Positions 46,260 through 56,012 of a DNA stretch of 64,000 nt are shown piece by piece; the first letter of the stretch is position 1, and every line of letters begins with the position of its first letter. Made by a program: the position numbers and the translations under genes. The stretch spans positions 1 through 64,000 of the forward strand of contig JAANYP010007168.1 in the NCBI GenBank assembly GCA_020465985.1. Reading direction: 5' to 3'. This DNA comes from Centrapalus pauciflorus. Taxonomy: Eukaryota > Streptophyta > Magnoliopsida > Asterales > Asteraceae. The notes beneath the pieces were generated by a model that made no database searches, was not told where the DNA came from, and saw only the letters and a list, made by a program, of their open reading frames with translations.

Positions 46260-47729
46260 ATGGAGTTTGTCAAAGAACACAACTGCCTTCCATACTCTCT
46301 CAAACACTCTGAACTTCAGCCATTCCATGATATGATGGATTTTCTAAGGCACTCCCATATCCACCATGCCCTCAATATAAATCCCACCATATACATATCG
46401 CATATAGAACAGTTCTGGAACCGTGCCACTGTCCAAACCATCAATGGAATTCCTTCTATACTATCCAAGATTGATGGCACTCCCATCACCATTACTGAGG
46501 AATCCATTAGACGACATTTGCATCTTCAAGATGCCACAGGTATAACAGACCTAACTCTTGATGCTTTACATACTGGTCTTTATAATATAGGTTATAGGGG
46601 TCCTGCTGATTCATTTACTTTCTTGAAAGCCCATTTTTCTCCTAAATGGAAATATCTTGTCCATATTATTCAGCAGTGCATGAGCCCCAAAAGAACTGGT
46701 TGGTCAGAATTTTCTTCTAACATTGCCACTGCCTTAGTGTGCTTTTCAACAGGCCAACGGTTCAATTTTTCAAACATGATTTTTCAGGGGATGTTAAGGC
46801 ATCATTCCCTAAAGAATGGGAAATTTTTAATGTATCCCAGATTTTTGGCAGAAATCATTGCACACACCTGCACTACTTCTCATTTACATAAGAGGATACA
46901 TATTTCCCATAGGCACTCACTATCTTCTATAAAAAGGCTTTTAATTCAAAGTGCCAATTTTTTGAGTGTAGATGTTCCATTGCCTTCTGCAATGATGAAC
47001 ATCATCCTAAGAAACAGAGGAGAGGGTCCTGAGCAGGCTCAGCCTATCATCACTGCTACACCCCCAGGACCCCAATCCCCTCCTCATGATACACAAATTC
47101 CTTCTGTTCCTTTTCATCAGCCAACAGTCACACTAAAATTTCTATATAAAAGGAAAAGAGGACCAGGAGCTCCTTCCTCCTCAGCCCTCAGACAAGAGCC
47201 ATATATCCCTGTGCAGGAGGACACTTCTCCACAGAATATCCAAAGGGAACCAATTGAGGACACTCTCATCCTCACTCAGGAGGTGAACATCTCTTCAGAG
47301 ATTGTTCATATGGGTTCTGTGGCTAGCACTACTGCTGTCTCTGCACAAGAGGCACAGGACAGTGCCAACATCACTAAGACCACGCCTATGGCAACAGCAA
47401 GTGTGCAAACACAAGCTGGAAGTCCCCAAAACCAAGAACAGAGGGGCCCAGAGGTTTCTACTTCTGGTATTCATGCCAGTGATAGATCACAAGCACCACA
47501 GGTGTTTACTGATCTTGAGGCTAGTCTGCAACTAATGCTTTTGACGGATCCCAAGATGAAACATGTTGTAGCTATGCTGGAATATCAACAGTCCATCATT
47601 GCTGCACAGGGTGCACAAATAATGGCCCTAAGGCAATCAGAAGTGGCTCAAAATCAGAGAATGGATTATCTCCATAAGGGGTTTACCCTTTGTGGAAATA
47701 AGATCATTCAATTAGAGCGTTTGATTTAA
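46260..47729 (+). CDS. ORF3a of Copia element 2, N-terminal part of the extra 3' ORF, function unknown
   Basis: 489 residues from ATG 46260. A conserved N-terminal domain spans about residues 20-235 (MMDFLRHSHIHHALNINPT, IYISHIEQFWNR, RFNFSNMIFQGML, KFLMYPRFLAEII). A Pro/Ser/Gln-rich, probably disordered stretch covers about 245-425, and a short coiled coil lies near 435-485. From memory it resembles proteins annotated 'synaptobrevin, longin-like' in Asteraceae. I see no SNARE motif, signal peptide or membrane segment, so that name and an envelope role are both unsupported. It ends at TAA 47727-47729, four codons before an in-frame ATG that opens ORF3b. A related, broken domain is at 30774-31819. 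Confidence 0.85.
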   Translation: MEFVKEHNCLPYSLKHSELQPFHDMMDFLRHSHIHHALNINPTIYISHIEQFWNRATVQTINGIPSILSKIDGTPITITEESIRRHLHLQDATGITDLTLDALHTGLYNIGYRGPADSFTFLKAHFSPKWKYLVHIIQQCMSPKRTGWSEFSSNIATALVCFSTGQRFNFSNMIFQGMLRHHSLKNGKFLMYPRFLAEIIAHTCTTSHLHKRIHISHRHSLSSIKRLLIQSANFLSVDVPLPSAMMNIILRNRGEGPEQAQPIITATPPGPQSPPHDTQIPSVPFHQPTVTLKFLYKRKRGPGAPSSSALRQEPYIPVQEDTSPQNIQREPIEDTLILTQEVNISSEIVHMGSVASTTAVSAQEAQDSANITKTTPMATASVQTQAGSPQNQEQRGPEVSTSGIHASDRSQAPQVFTDLEASLQLMLLTDPKMKHVVAMLEYQQSIIAAQGAQIMALRQSEVAQNQRMDYLHKGFTLCGNKIIQLERLI

Positions 47730-47741
47730 TCCCAAGGGGCA

Positions 47742-49088
47742 ATGGTTGTAGGTCCTCCTGACCAAACCAATGCTTCCAAAAAGGGGGAGAATCAGGAGGT
47801 TCCTGAATCAGTCCAAGCAGCTCCAACAGCATCAGTCCAAGCAGCCTCAACAGTTCCACCTTCTAGGCTAACAGTCCCAACAGCTTCTCAAGCTGTTAGC
47901 CTAGAAACTCAAGCTGCTGCCTCCTCAAAAGCAACTGGAGTGGTTATAAGGGAAAGTGCTCAAGCTCCATCCAGTATAGTCCAAGCTACAATCTCTGCTG
48001 CAACTGACAAGGGCAAGGGCATTCTCATTGAGTCTCCAAAGCACAAATTTTCTTCCAAAGAAGCCCAGATTGCCTTCGATGCTGAAGTTGCCAAAAAGAT
48101 AGCAGAAGAACAAGACAAAGAGTTAGACCAGCAAACCCAGCCCTCAATGGACGATGATGCAACATTAGGAGATTACCTAAAGGGGTTTGTGGTCAAACAA
48201 GGAGAGAAGAAGAGAAAGCTGCCAACAGGGCACTCCAAGGCTGAGCACAGAAGATTTCTGATCAATTTTGCCTTTGCAGCAGGTATCCCAAAGAAAATGG
48301 CTCAGTCAATGACTACTGAAAGGCTGCAGGATATCCATGACAAAGAGATGGACAAAAGGAAGAAATCCAAAGTCTCCCAAGAAGTCCAAAGACCCCAAGA
48401 ACCAGTTCAAACTGGTACAAGTAATGTTCAAACTGCTGCCAGTGCCCCTGCTCCTTCTGATCAAGCTGTTACTTCCATTCCTGCATCTGATTCATCATCA
48501 CAAGCAAAGCTGCATCAAGTTAAAAGGGTATTGTTTGAGCAGCAACTGCAAAAGGCCATGGAAATAGAGAAATTGATTGATCAGCATGACTTTACAAAGC
48601 CTCTGATCAATTACTGGTATGCTAAGCCACTGGATGATATTGACTTAAGATTTAAGTTTGTGGTGAGAAGGGAATCTGGACCAGAAGAAGAGTATGATAC
48701 ATTTTGGCATATGGTTCAGAAGTTGACCAAAGATGAGCTTATCAGGATGCATAACATTGGGTCTGTGACACAAGTAAGATCTGCTCTACCACAAGTGAAA
48801 CAAGTTATTAAAGATCTGAAGTCCATTTTTGACCCTGAGTCTATAAGGGAAGAGATAGAGGATGCCAACAAGAAGGAAAAGAAGATCAAGCAAGTTGATC
48901 TGTTTGTCAAATCAAGGACTTACAGAATCAAATTTTCAGATGAATCTGGTATGTTCTTTAATCTTGAATTCTATGATCTTCCAAAGGAAATGTTGATCCA
49001 GATGAAATCTGTTAAGATATCATGTGATAGAGATGAGATGAAGACAGAATTTTTGAAGGCTGTAAATCAGAAACTTGCAAAGTTATAA
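47742..49088 (+). CDS. ORF3b of Copia element 2, C-terminal part of the extra 3' ORF, function unknown
   Basis: 448 residues in the same frame as ORF3a, separated only by TAA and four codons. It is most likely the second half of one protein of about 940 residues, split by a recent stop, but programmed readthrough cannot be excluded. The first 80 residues are Ala/Gln/Ser-rich, and many Gln-Ala pairs are spelled CAAGCTG, the family word. Then follow a charged segment (SSKEAQIAFDAEVAKKIAEE), a Lys-rich part, and a conserved end with YWYAKPLDDIDLRF and WHMVQKLTKDELIRMH. That end resembles the ORF3 C-terminal parts at 29238-30170 and 32478-33650. No membrane segment or enzyme motif is visible. Confidence 0.82.
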   Translation: MVVGPPDQTNASKKGENQEVPESVQAAPTASVQAASTVPPSRLTVPTASQAVSLETQAAASSKATGVVIRESAQAPSSIVQATISAATDKGKGILIESPKHKFSSKEAQIAFDAEVAKKIAEEQDKELDQQTQPSMDDDATLGDYLKGFVVKQGEKKRKLPTGHSKAEHRRFLINFAFAAGIPKKMAQSMTTERLQDIHDKEMDKRKKSKVSQEVQRPQEPVQTGTSNVQTAASAPAPSDQAVTSIPASDSSSQAKLHQVKRVLFEQQLQKAMEIEKLIDQHDFTKPLINYWYAKPLDDIDLRFKFVVRRESGPEEEYDTFWHMVQKLTKDELIRMHNIGSVTQVRSALPQVKQVIKDLKSIFDPESIREEIEDANKKEKKIKQVDLFVKSRTYRIKFSDESGMFFNLEFYDLPKEMLIQMKSVKISCDRDEMKTEFLKAVNQKLAKL

Positions 49089-49175
49089 GTTTTTGAAAGC
49101 CTTGGTTTGTAAATAACAGTTTACTTATTCATTTCCATTTTTTTTTAGAACTTAAAGTCTTGTGTAAAGAATTTA

Positions 49176-49189
49176 AGTTAGGGGGAGAT
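49176..49189 (+). other. Polypurine tract of Copia element 2
   Basis: AAGTTAGGGGGAGAT-type purine run directly before the 3' LTR. Confidence 0.9.
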
Positions 49190-49853
49190 TGTTGGGAAAT
49201 AGTTTAAGTAGGATCAAGCTGTTAGTTAGACTTCTCAAACTGTTAGTAGAGTTTATATGTAAATCCAAAGTTCATGCTGCTAGTTGAAGAAACTCGAGCT
49301 GCCAGTGTAAAAGTTCAAGCTGCCAGAGTAAATCAACTCAAGTTGCTCTGTTCAAGCTGTCAAAGGATTCAAGCTGCTCAACAGTTTCATAAACAGAAAG
49401 TGCTGATTTTCAGGAAAAGATATCTACACAAAGATTCCAGCATATCTACTATCAAAGAAGTCGTAGTCCTTCAAGGAAACATATCAAGAAGCAATATAAA
49501 TACATAGAATAGGTCTTTCTATTGTATAAGTTTTTTTTTGCATATTCAAGTCTGCAATTGCTTCTTGTTTTAGTTTTCATAAGCCTCTAAGGTTGTAAAA
49601 CCCTAAGAACAGTCTGTGTTCTTCGTCTAATCAAACAGATTAGAGGTGATTGTAATCATTGAGATCAGCAATACAAGCATTCTTGATTATTTATTGTGTT
49701 TATCTGCTATTTATTCTGAAAGCTTTTGTTAAAATAATTAAGTGTTATTCCGCAAACTTCTTAATTAAACTTTGATTCAAAGCAAGATTATTGATTTATA
49801 CTCTGATAAATTCAAATCAGTTAGTCTTGGTTAAGTACTTTTAGATCCTGACA
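49190..49853 (+). repeat. 3' LTR of Copia element 2
   Basis: 664 bp. Compared by eye with 39074-39736 it has six transitions and one extra T in a T run. The 49089-49175 stretch before it is a short AT-rich 3' untranslated region. Confidence 0.96.
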
Positions 49854-49858
49854 CCTCT
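49854..49858 (+). other. Target-site duplication (right) of element 2
   Basis: CCTCT, matching 39069-39073. The minus-strand gag of element 3 resumes here. Confidence 0.95.
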
Positions 49859-51148
49859 GCTTCTTCAAGATCTTGTTTGAAATTACTTGTAGAAGGAACA
49901 TTAGTGTTGGCTACCAGACAGTTGTTGTCCTCCTCATCAGATGATGAATCAGAGTCTTCCCAGTCACAGGTTTCAGCCATTAGTCCCTTCTGTTTATTAG
50001 AAGCCACTGAGTCCTCTAACTTTTTCAGCCTGGCCTCGGCCATAAGGTACTTAACCCTGTAGTCATCATCCCTGTTTGTCTTGTAAGGTTTGGAAGATGA
50101 GCCAATAGCTTTTGACACGCAGTTTGCAGCTATATGACCAGTCTTGCCACATCTGAAGCACTCAGCCTTAGATTTATCAAATGGTTTTTTTTTTTTTTTG
50201 TAACACCTAATTTTCTCTGTGACATTTTATTTCCAAATAATTTCTTGTTGAATTTTCTGACAAGCATGACAATAATTTGCTCATTATCAAGTTCACAAAG
50301 ATCTTCATACTCCTCTTCTCCTTCTGAGGTTACCTCCAAGTTATCATCAACCTGTTGATCAGCTTGTGTAAACACATCATACACCTGATTAACAGGTTGC
50401 CTCACATTAGCCACTAAGGTTGAACCCCTCTTAGACATTTCCAAGGCATTTCTCTTTTGTAACCTTGATTGTTCATCATTAAGCAAAGATCCATAGAGGT
50501 TGACTAGATCTATGCTTCTAACTGTGTCTGAGTTTCTCAGAATAGTTGAAAAATAGTTCCATTCTTCAGGCAAGATGTCTAAGAATTTGTTCACCGGGGT
50601 TAAATTGTCCTTAGTGATCCTAACAACCTTGAGATCATTAATTAGAGCAGTGAACCTGGTGTAGGTTTCAGTGAGACTCTCCTTGGGCTTTACAAAGAAT
50701 AGTTCATATTGTCTGACAAGATTGTTAATCCAGTTATCCAATGTGATAGTGGGGCCATCATAGACGGTACACAAAGTATCCCACATTTCTTTAGCAGTTT
50801 TCATCTTCTCAACCTGTTTGAACACATCATCAGGTAGAGAGATGACAACGTTCTGTCTTTTACATCAAGGGCCACTAGTCTTTTACCTTCATCAGTCCAT
50901 TAAGCTTTTGCTTTCTCAATGGTCCTGACCTAAGGAACAGCACCTTCAGTAGTAGGAGTAATGGTAGTAACAGAGGTAGACACATATGGACCTTCTATTA
51001 CTATCTCTGGAAGTTGCACATCCAAATTCTCTAAATAGAGCATCATTCTACACTTCCATCCAGAGAAGTTCTGATGATTAAACTTAGGAGGCTTGGCCAT
51101 AGATCCATTGTCATAGTAGGAAAAAGAGTTTGAAGCACTGTTGTCCAT
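49854..51148 (-). pseudogene. N-terminal half of Gag, Copia element 3
   Basis: Starts MDNSASNSFSYYDNGSM at 51148. The UBN2-type gag domain is in 50130-50825 (AKEMWDTLCTVYDG, YTRFTALINDLK, LDILPEEWNYFSTIL). The knuckle CFRCGKTGHIAANC is near 50118-50160. Frame breaks occur near 50830-50930 and at the T run 50183-50199. The acidic EDSDSSSDEEDN segment follows, and the frame runs into the element 2 LTR at 49853. It differs strongly from the Gag of elements 1, 2 and 4, so this is a separate family. Confidence 0.85.
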
Positions 51149-51200
51149 AGAGAGAAGTGGGAAGTTATGAGAGATCTTTAGTTAACACACACTCTAAACT

Positions 51201-51212
51201 GCTCTGATACCA
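51201..51212 (-). other. Primer-binding site of Copia element 3
   Basis: TGGTATCAGAGC on the minus strand, two bases from the LTR end at 51215. Confidence 0.88.
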
Positions 51213-51214
51213 GT

Positions 51215-52074
51215 TGTAGGTACCAAAGGTTTCCCAAGCATGTTAATAGAAGCTGTAGAGGGGGGTGTAAATATAGCTAATTCTTTAGAACACACTTTTT
51301 CTCAATGTTTGTATGTATATACATTAACAGTTGTTAAAATTACAAACAAGTTTGGATTGCGGAATGATCCAAACTGAGATGACGGAAACAACATACTGTA
51401 AACTAATCTAAGACTCACTCAGACTAGATACAATGAATTTACTCACTAAAGTTCACTCACTGTTTATAAAAGACACAGACAGACAGCTTTGAGATGGAAC
51501 AGCTTAGACACACTTAGCTATTTTACTCCAAGTTAAAAGCAGAAGTTGCATGCATGAAAAACACACTTCACTTTGCAAATACACATTCTAGACCTGTTGA
51601 TGTCTCTCGCTTTTTCTAATTCTTTGGAAGCTTATCTTTTATACTCACTCTCAGAATCTCAGTGAAGCTTCTTCGTTTGTTGTAGAGAAAGTGGGAATGA
51701 CTTGCAAAAAGACAAGGATGGCTTTCTACACGTCTGACAAATCAGGATTTGTCTACTTCTTGCAAAATCTTCGTCTTTTTTCTTTTAGTCTCTATTGTCC
51801 ATAGCTTTACCTTAAAGAGGAATGTCAACTTTAGACCTTTACTCTTTATGTAATGCTATCTTGATATAAGAAATGGTCTGTCACCCATCTCAATTATTCT
51901 TTTTGTCTTCATGCTTCTGAACAGCTTTGGCAGAACTTGGAGCTTCTGATTTTCCACTTTGTCTTGAGTTGTAGACTGATCTTTACGTTCAAGACTTTGC
52001 ATGAGGACATGGAAACAAATTTCATAAAGTGTAAAACCTGTTCATAAAGAACAGGTTAAATTTTATGGATTACA
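51215..52074 (-). repeat. 5' LTR of Copia element 3
   Basis: 860 bp, starting TGTAATCCATAAAATTT at 52074 and ending GGTACCTACA at 51215 on the minus strand. Near the start, AACCTGTTC and GAACAGGTT form a perfect 9-bp inverted pair with a 5-bp loop. The inner end is fixed by the primer-binding site. The outer end is inferred from the TG start and the switch to plus-strand gag-like sequence. Confidence 0.75.
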
Positions 52075-52512
52075 GTTTTTGATGAAAAAGTAAAAACATT
52101 TGAATATTTACTTGTTGATCTAAAAGCTGCTATTGAGAAGCATGATGCTTTGTTGTCTGAGATCTTCAAGTTAAAAACTGATATTGAGATAACAACTAAT
52201 AAACTGGATAGCTTTCATAAGTTGGAAACTTAACTTGATGAAGTAAAACTCATCAATACCATTTTATTAGAAGAAAAAAGAGAGACAGACACAAAGCATG
52301 TCAAGCTTCAAAAGATTATTGACTCTTGGTGCCAATCTGCACAGAAAGTCAATCATTGTATCAGTCAACAGATTCCTGCTCAAATCCAAGCCTATCTTGG
52401 AGGGGATCTTGATACAGCAGCCTCAATTGTTGAGATAAATAATCTCGAAAAAGACTTATCCACTCTTGGTGAGCTTCCAAATACTTTCATTCAGAAAGTA
52501 CCATTAAATTGT
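52075..52512 (+). pseudogene. Plus-strand gag coiled-coil fragment, element 3 family
   Basis: Readable as a coiled coil with one stop (KAAIEKHDALLSEIFKLKTD, IIDSWCQSAQKVNHCISQQ, AQIQAYLGGDLDTAASIVEI). The same sequence lies in reverse at about 38580-38990 in element 3 gag. Element 3 therefore probably inserted into another copy of its own family. Confidence 0.75.
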
Positions 52513-53547
52513 TTAGTAAGATAGAAAATTTGATCTTCTAATCCTTTAATAATGACCAACTATGAAATTCTGTCATTATCAAACAATTGGTAATCAGTTT
52601 TAAAATATTCTTCTTTAATTAAGAACATCATTCTCTTATCTTCAAACAATTTATATATCGCTTTGAAATCTTGTTCTTTAAGTAAGAACTCATTTCTATT
52701 CTTCTCAAATAATTCTTTAGTTGATCAAAACTCCTTTACAAGAGCAAACAATTCTTTAGATTTGTTTGAAACATAACTTTGATTAGGATGATTCGTCTTT
52801 GAAAGTGTCTCTTCAAGATCTTCAACTATCTTGTAAAAATCAAATCGTTCAGGCTAAAGATATTTTAGTTGAGTTGCATTTTAAAAATGTTCTCGTTCGG
52901 AATCTTCAAGTTCGTTTGATAATTCAGATATTATCACTTTAAGAACATGATTCTCAGAATTCATAACTTTTGTTTTTCTTTAAAATTCAAAACTTCGTCT
53001 TTCAGTCTTGTGATCTCATTTAAAGCAAATGCTTTATATGTATTTAGTTGAACATGAATGTCATAATTGTTCTTACGAATTGTTCAGATTCAGTAAGTTT
53101 TGCAATCAGCTCAGACTTCTCAGATGTTAGCTTTGAAATGGAATCATGATTAGTCATTTGATTTTCAAACAGTTTAAGCTTCTCAATCAGCTTAGAATTC
53201 TCAGCTCTGAGATTCAAGACCTGATCATGTTCATCTGTTAGTTCAAGTTCCTAATAAACTACCTTTTCTTTCTATTTTTGTAACTAAACATCTGCTTGTT
53301 CAACCAGCTTTGTCACATTGATCAATTCTACTTCAAATTCATTCAGTTGTACAGTTACATCAACAGGCTCTTCAGTAGTAGTCATAAAGCAATGAGCAAT
53401 ATCCTTTGTTTCGGTTCTTCATATTTGTGCTTCCTTGATGATATCTGCCTTTCAAACTTCTTTTTAAATGCCTTTTGGAGATTGAGTAATTCCAGCTTCA
53501 TCTATTCAATATCAATGTCACAAAAATCAGTGTTAGATTCCATCTGA
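52513..53547 (-). pseudogene. Degenerate coiled-coil gag-like sequence (minus strand)
   Basis: A start-like MESNTDFCDIDIE at about 53541 leads into KLELLNLQKAFKKKFERQIS and, after frame breaks, to heptad-rich segments (RAENSKLIEKLKLFENQ, KLTSEKSELIAKL). I read this as the coiled-coil part of a Copia Gag-like ORF of another family, with many breaks. No knuckle is seen. Confidence 0.5.
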
Positions 53548-53675
53548 TTAGATTAGTGAAAATTGAATGAAAATCAAATATGCTCAGAAAATATCAGCAA
53601 TTCGTTATATGATGAGCGAAGGAACCAAAGTTTGTGATTAGACCAAGATTTAATGATCTGAAGGGTTGTTCGAGA

Positions 53676-53703
<28 letters not shown>
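53676..53703. repeat. (TA)n microsatellite
   Basis: About 14 TA units. Confidence 0.95.
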
Positions 53704-53707
<4 letters not shown>

Positions 53708-53929
53708 GGTTGATGACTTGGTGAAAATCGGCTCTGAAGTGACTTTAGACGTTGATTTTTCAGGTTCTTTTTCGAAAAATGGTTGTAACTTTCTTCTGGA
53801 GTCGAATTAGGCCTCGAAAAATTCCCGAACCGGCTTCATTTTGACGTATGGTTGGCCCTGTAACAATATTATACTCAAAAGTTATGGCCACTTGAAGCAG
53901 TAAAGGTCATAGACTAAATTTTGAATAAT

Positions 53930-54410
53930 ATAGCCTTGAATCTCGAATGATATACCTTGAATCTTGAAGTATATGCCTTGTATCTCGAATATAATGCTCT
54001 CGAAGTATGTGACTGAATCTTGAAGGCTTAAGGATAAATCTCATAGGCTTAAGACTAACTTTCGAATGTTGAATGTTGAATCTCGAACTAGGAAGGCTAA
54101 ATCTCGAAGTATGAAGGTTGAATCTCGAATTATAAAGACTAAGACTGAATCTTGAAGTATGAAGGAAGAATCTCGAATTATAAAGACTGAATTTCGAAGT
54201 ATGAAGGCTGAATCTCGAATTATAAAGACTGAATCTCGAAGTATGAAATTTGTATCTCGAATTATAAAGACTGAATCTCGAAGTATGAAGGCTGAATCTC
54301 GAATTATAAAGACTCAATCTCGAAGTATGAAGGTTGAATTTCGAATGACACTTGACAAATTTCGAAATCAAGAGCTTGAAACTCAATCTAAAATTCGCAA
54401 TCACTTGACT
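53930..54410. repeat. TCTCGAA word cluster with a 42-bp tandem repeat
   Basis: About 25 copies of (A)TCTCGAA or close variants. From about 54090 to 54345 they form a tandem repeat of 42 bp that alternates CTCGAATTATAAAGACTGAA and CTCGAAGTATGAAGGCTGAA. Since 42 is divisible by three, long ORFs appear on both strands (for example 53907-54485), but they are repeat artefacts. Confidence 0.9.
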
Positions 54411-55290
54411 TAAACAAAAATTTCCATTGACTTCCTTCAATTCTTCAATCCTTAAAAAAAACAAACACAAACATGTTTTTGTCATTTATTAGTAATTAAA
54501 ATGGATCAAACAAAGTATTTACTTCATAAAAAGATAAGAACACTCAAGAACGCAACAAGTTTTCAAAATCAGAAAAATGACTAATTCAACATTCAATTGA
54601 TGAAATTAACTAACAAAACTTATCAACATTGATTCCTAATCAAAAATTGGATCCAAAACATCTTGTTTCAACCAAAATCATCAAGAATTAATCAAGAACA
54701 TGCACTGGAAACACGAAGAACACACAGTCCAAACTTTCTGAAATTTGACGATTTCACTCAATATTATGAATTAATATCTGAAATTTTACGACAAAAACAT
54801 GTATATCATACTCACAACATATCCAAAATTCATATTAATTGGACAAATAGAGAATTTTATACGAATTTTTTAAGTAGACAACTCTGTTTCGGGAAAAATC
54901 CAGATGAAATTTTAACCATCGATTTCTCCCAATATATTTGGAAATAGACTTTGAAATATTCAGGAATTGTTTGTTATATTAAACCTAATACTCACTCAAA
55001 AAATTAGAATCTATTTCAAATCCAAACAAAATATCCAAAAATCGATCTCAAGAACGTAAAAAAACGAATTTCAGAAATTAAAAAATTGATTACTCCCTGA
55101 TCGTGTCGAATTAGGACTTGAAATTTTTACTGGATCTTCATCTTGTTGATTTTCAAAACATATCCTAAATTAAACTCAATCCTTCAACGTATGAATTTTC
55201 TAAAAATTCCAGAAGATCACATCTCAAAAATTAGACTTTTTTCGGTTGAACTTTTCTTGATTTCTTGCAAGATTTTTGATTTTGATTCAC
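54411..55290. other. AT-rich stretch, possible long leader of a minus-strand Copia element
   Basis: I see no coding domain. If 55291-55310 is a primer-binding site, this would be the untranslated leader towards the gag-like start at 53541, analogous to the repetitive leader of element 4. Inference only. Confidence 0.35.
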
Positions 55291-55310
55291 CCCCTAGGTT
55301 ATGATACAAA
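55291..55310 (-). other. Possible diverged primer-binding site
   Basis: On the minus strand TTTGTATCATAACCTAGG resembles TTGGTATCAGAGCCTAGG, a usual Copia site, with a few changes. No intact LTR is recognised above it. Confidence 0.35.
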
Positions 55311-56007
55311 TTGTGAATTCATGATCTAGGTGACTCAGTACATTGAATAAAATCTTGCTTTGATTGAATGCTTAACTCTCAACTACACTTTGAAAACACA
55401 CACTTGAAAATGAGAGTTCCAACATTGATAAGGAAATTTTCCTTATATACAAGTTTTCTAACATTCTGCTAATCACAACATTAGTCCTTGAACTTATATA
55501 ATATTGTTTTTCACCTCTTTAATTTTGTATTTAACAAAAAAAAATTTGCATGCTTACATTTTATTTATGTTTAAATTTTTCTATGAAAATGTATGAATGC
55601 AGTGGTTTTTAATCTTTCCCCTATGCTCAAATGTGTTCGGTTTGCATTTAAACATCTGTATCTGTCATCGCAACACACGGATATCATAACTAGTTATCAA
55701 GAAAGTAGTACCATTCATTTAAATTATCATGATCTTTCATGATATTTTGATAAAGTATCTTATTCTTATGTTTTACATCATTTAGTTATATATCGTTACA
55801 TCAAAGTCTTATCATTTATCACTATTTAGTTGTAATTAATTGTTATTAAATTTTACTTTTGATAAACTCATAACCATCAAACGCATGTGATTCCTTTTAC
55901 TTTAAAATAACTTGAGTAAATTACAAAAATTGGTCCCGTGGTTCGCATTAAAATTTGGATTCGATCATTGTGGTTTCAATTTTGAATAAACGGTTCTTAT
56001 TTGCATA
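55311..56007. other. Unassigned AT-rich stretch flanking Gypsy G5
   Basis: No ORF or domain. The first 170 bp could be an LTR end of the preceding remnant. The segment ATTGGTCCCGTGG (about 55930-55942) and the following text look like a dispersed plant repeat known to me only from memory. Confidence 0.35.
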
Positions 56008-56012
56008 GTTTA
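56008..56012 (+). other. Target-site duplication (left) of Gypsy G5
   Basis: GTTTA, identical to 63930-63934. Confidence 0.85.

Larger units (their letters stand above)
39074..49853 (+). mobile_element. Copia element 2, nearly complete SIRE-like retrotransposon
   Basis: 10,780 bp with two LTRs, primer-binding site, gag, pol, an extra ORF3 after pol, polypurine tract and matching CCTCT duplications. The LTRs differ by six transitions and one 1-bp indel. Inserted in the gag of element 3. Two in-frame stops (44479-44481 in pol, 47727-47729 in ORF3) are the main visible defects. Large Gag with coiled coil plus a 3' extra ORF is the arrangement of the Sirevirus (SIRE/Maximus) group. Confidence 0.95.
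30774..52074 (-). mobile_element. Copia element 3 (old, minus strand), split by element 2
   Basis: 5' LTR 51215-52074, primer-binding site, gag 51148-49854, then an interruption by element 2 (39074-49853). The rest of gag, protease, integrase and RT/RNase H run 39073-34441, then a spacer and ORF3 start at 33705. Its 3' LTR is not in the window. Frameshifts and stops are frequent, so it is older than element 2. The assignment of 30774-31819 to this element is inference. Confidence 0.75.

Noticed and set aside
46260..49088. ORF3 as a viral-type envelope gene or a true synaptobrevin
   Set aside because: No signal peptide, transmembrane segment or SNARE motif is visible. Position after pol alone is not enough.
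53907..54485. 192-residue repetitive ORF (minus) and the opposite-strand ORF 54159-54413
   Set aside because: Both come from the 42-bp tandem repeat, whose length is a multiple of three. No start context or known domain.
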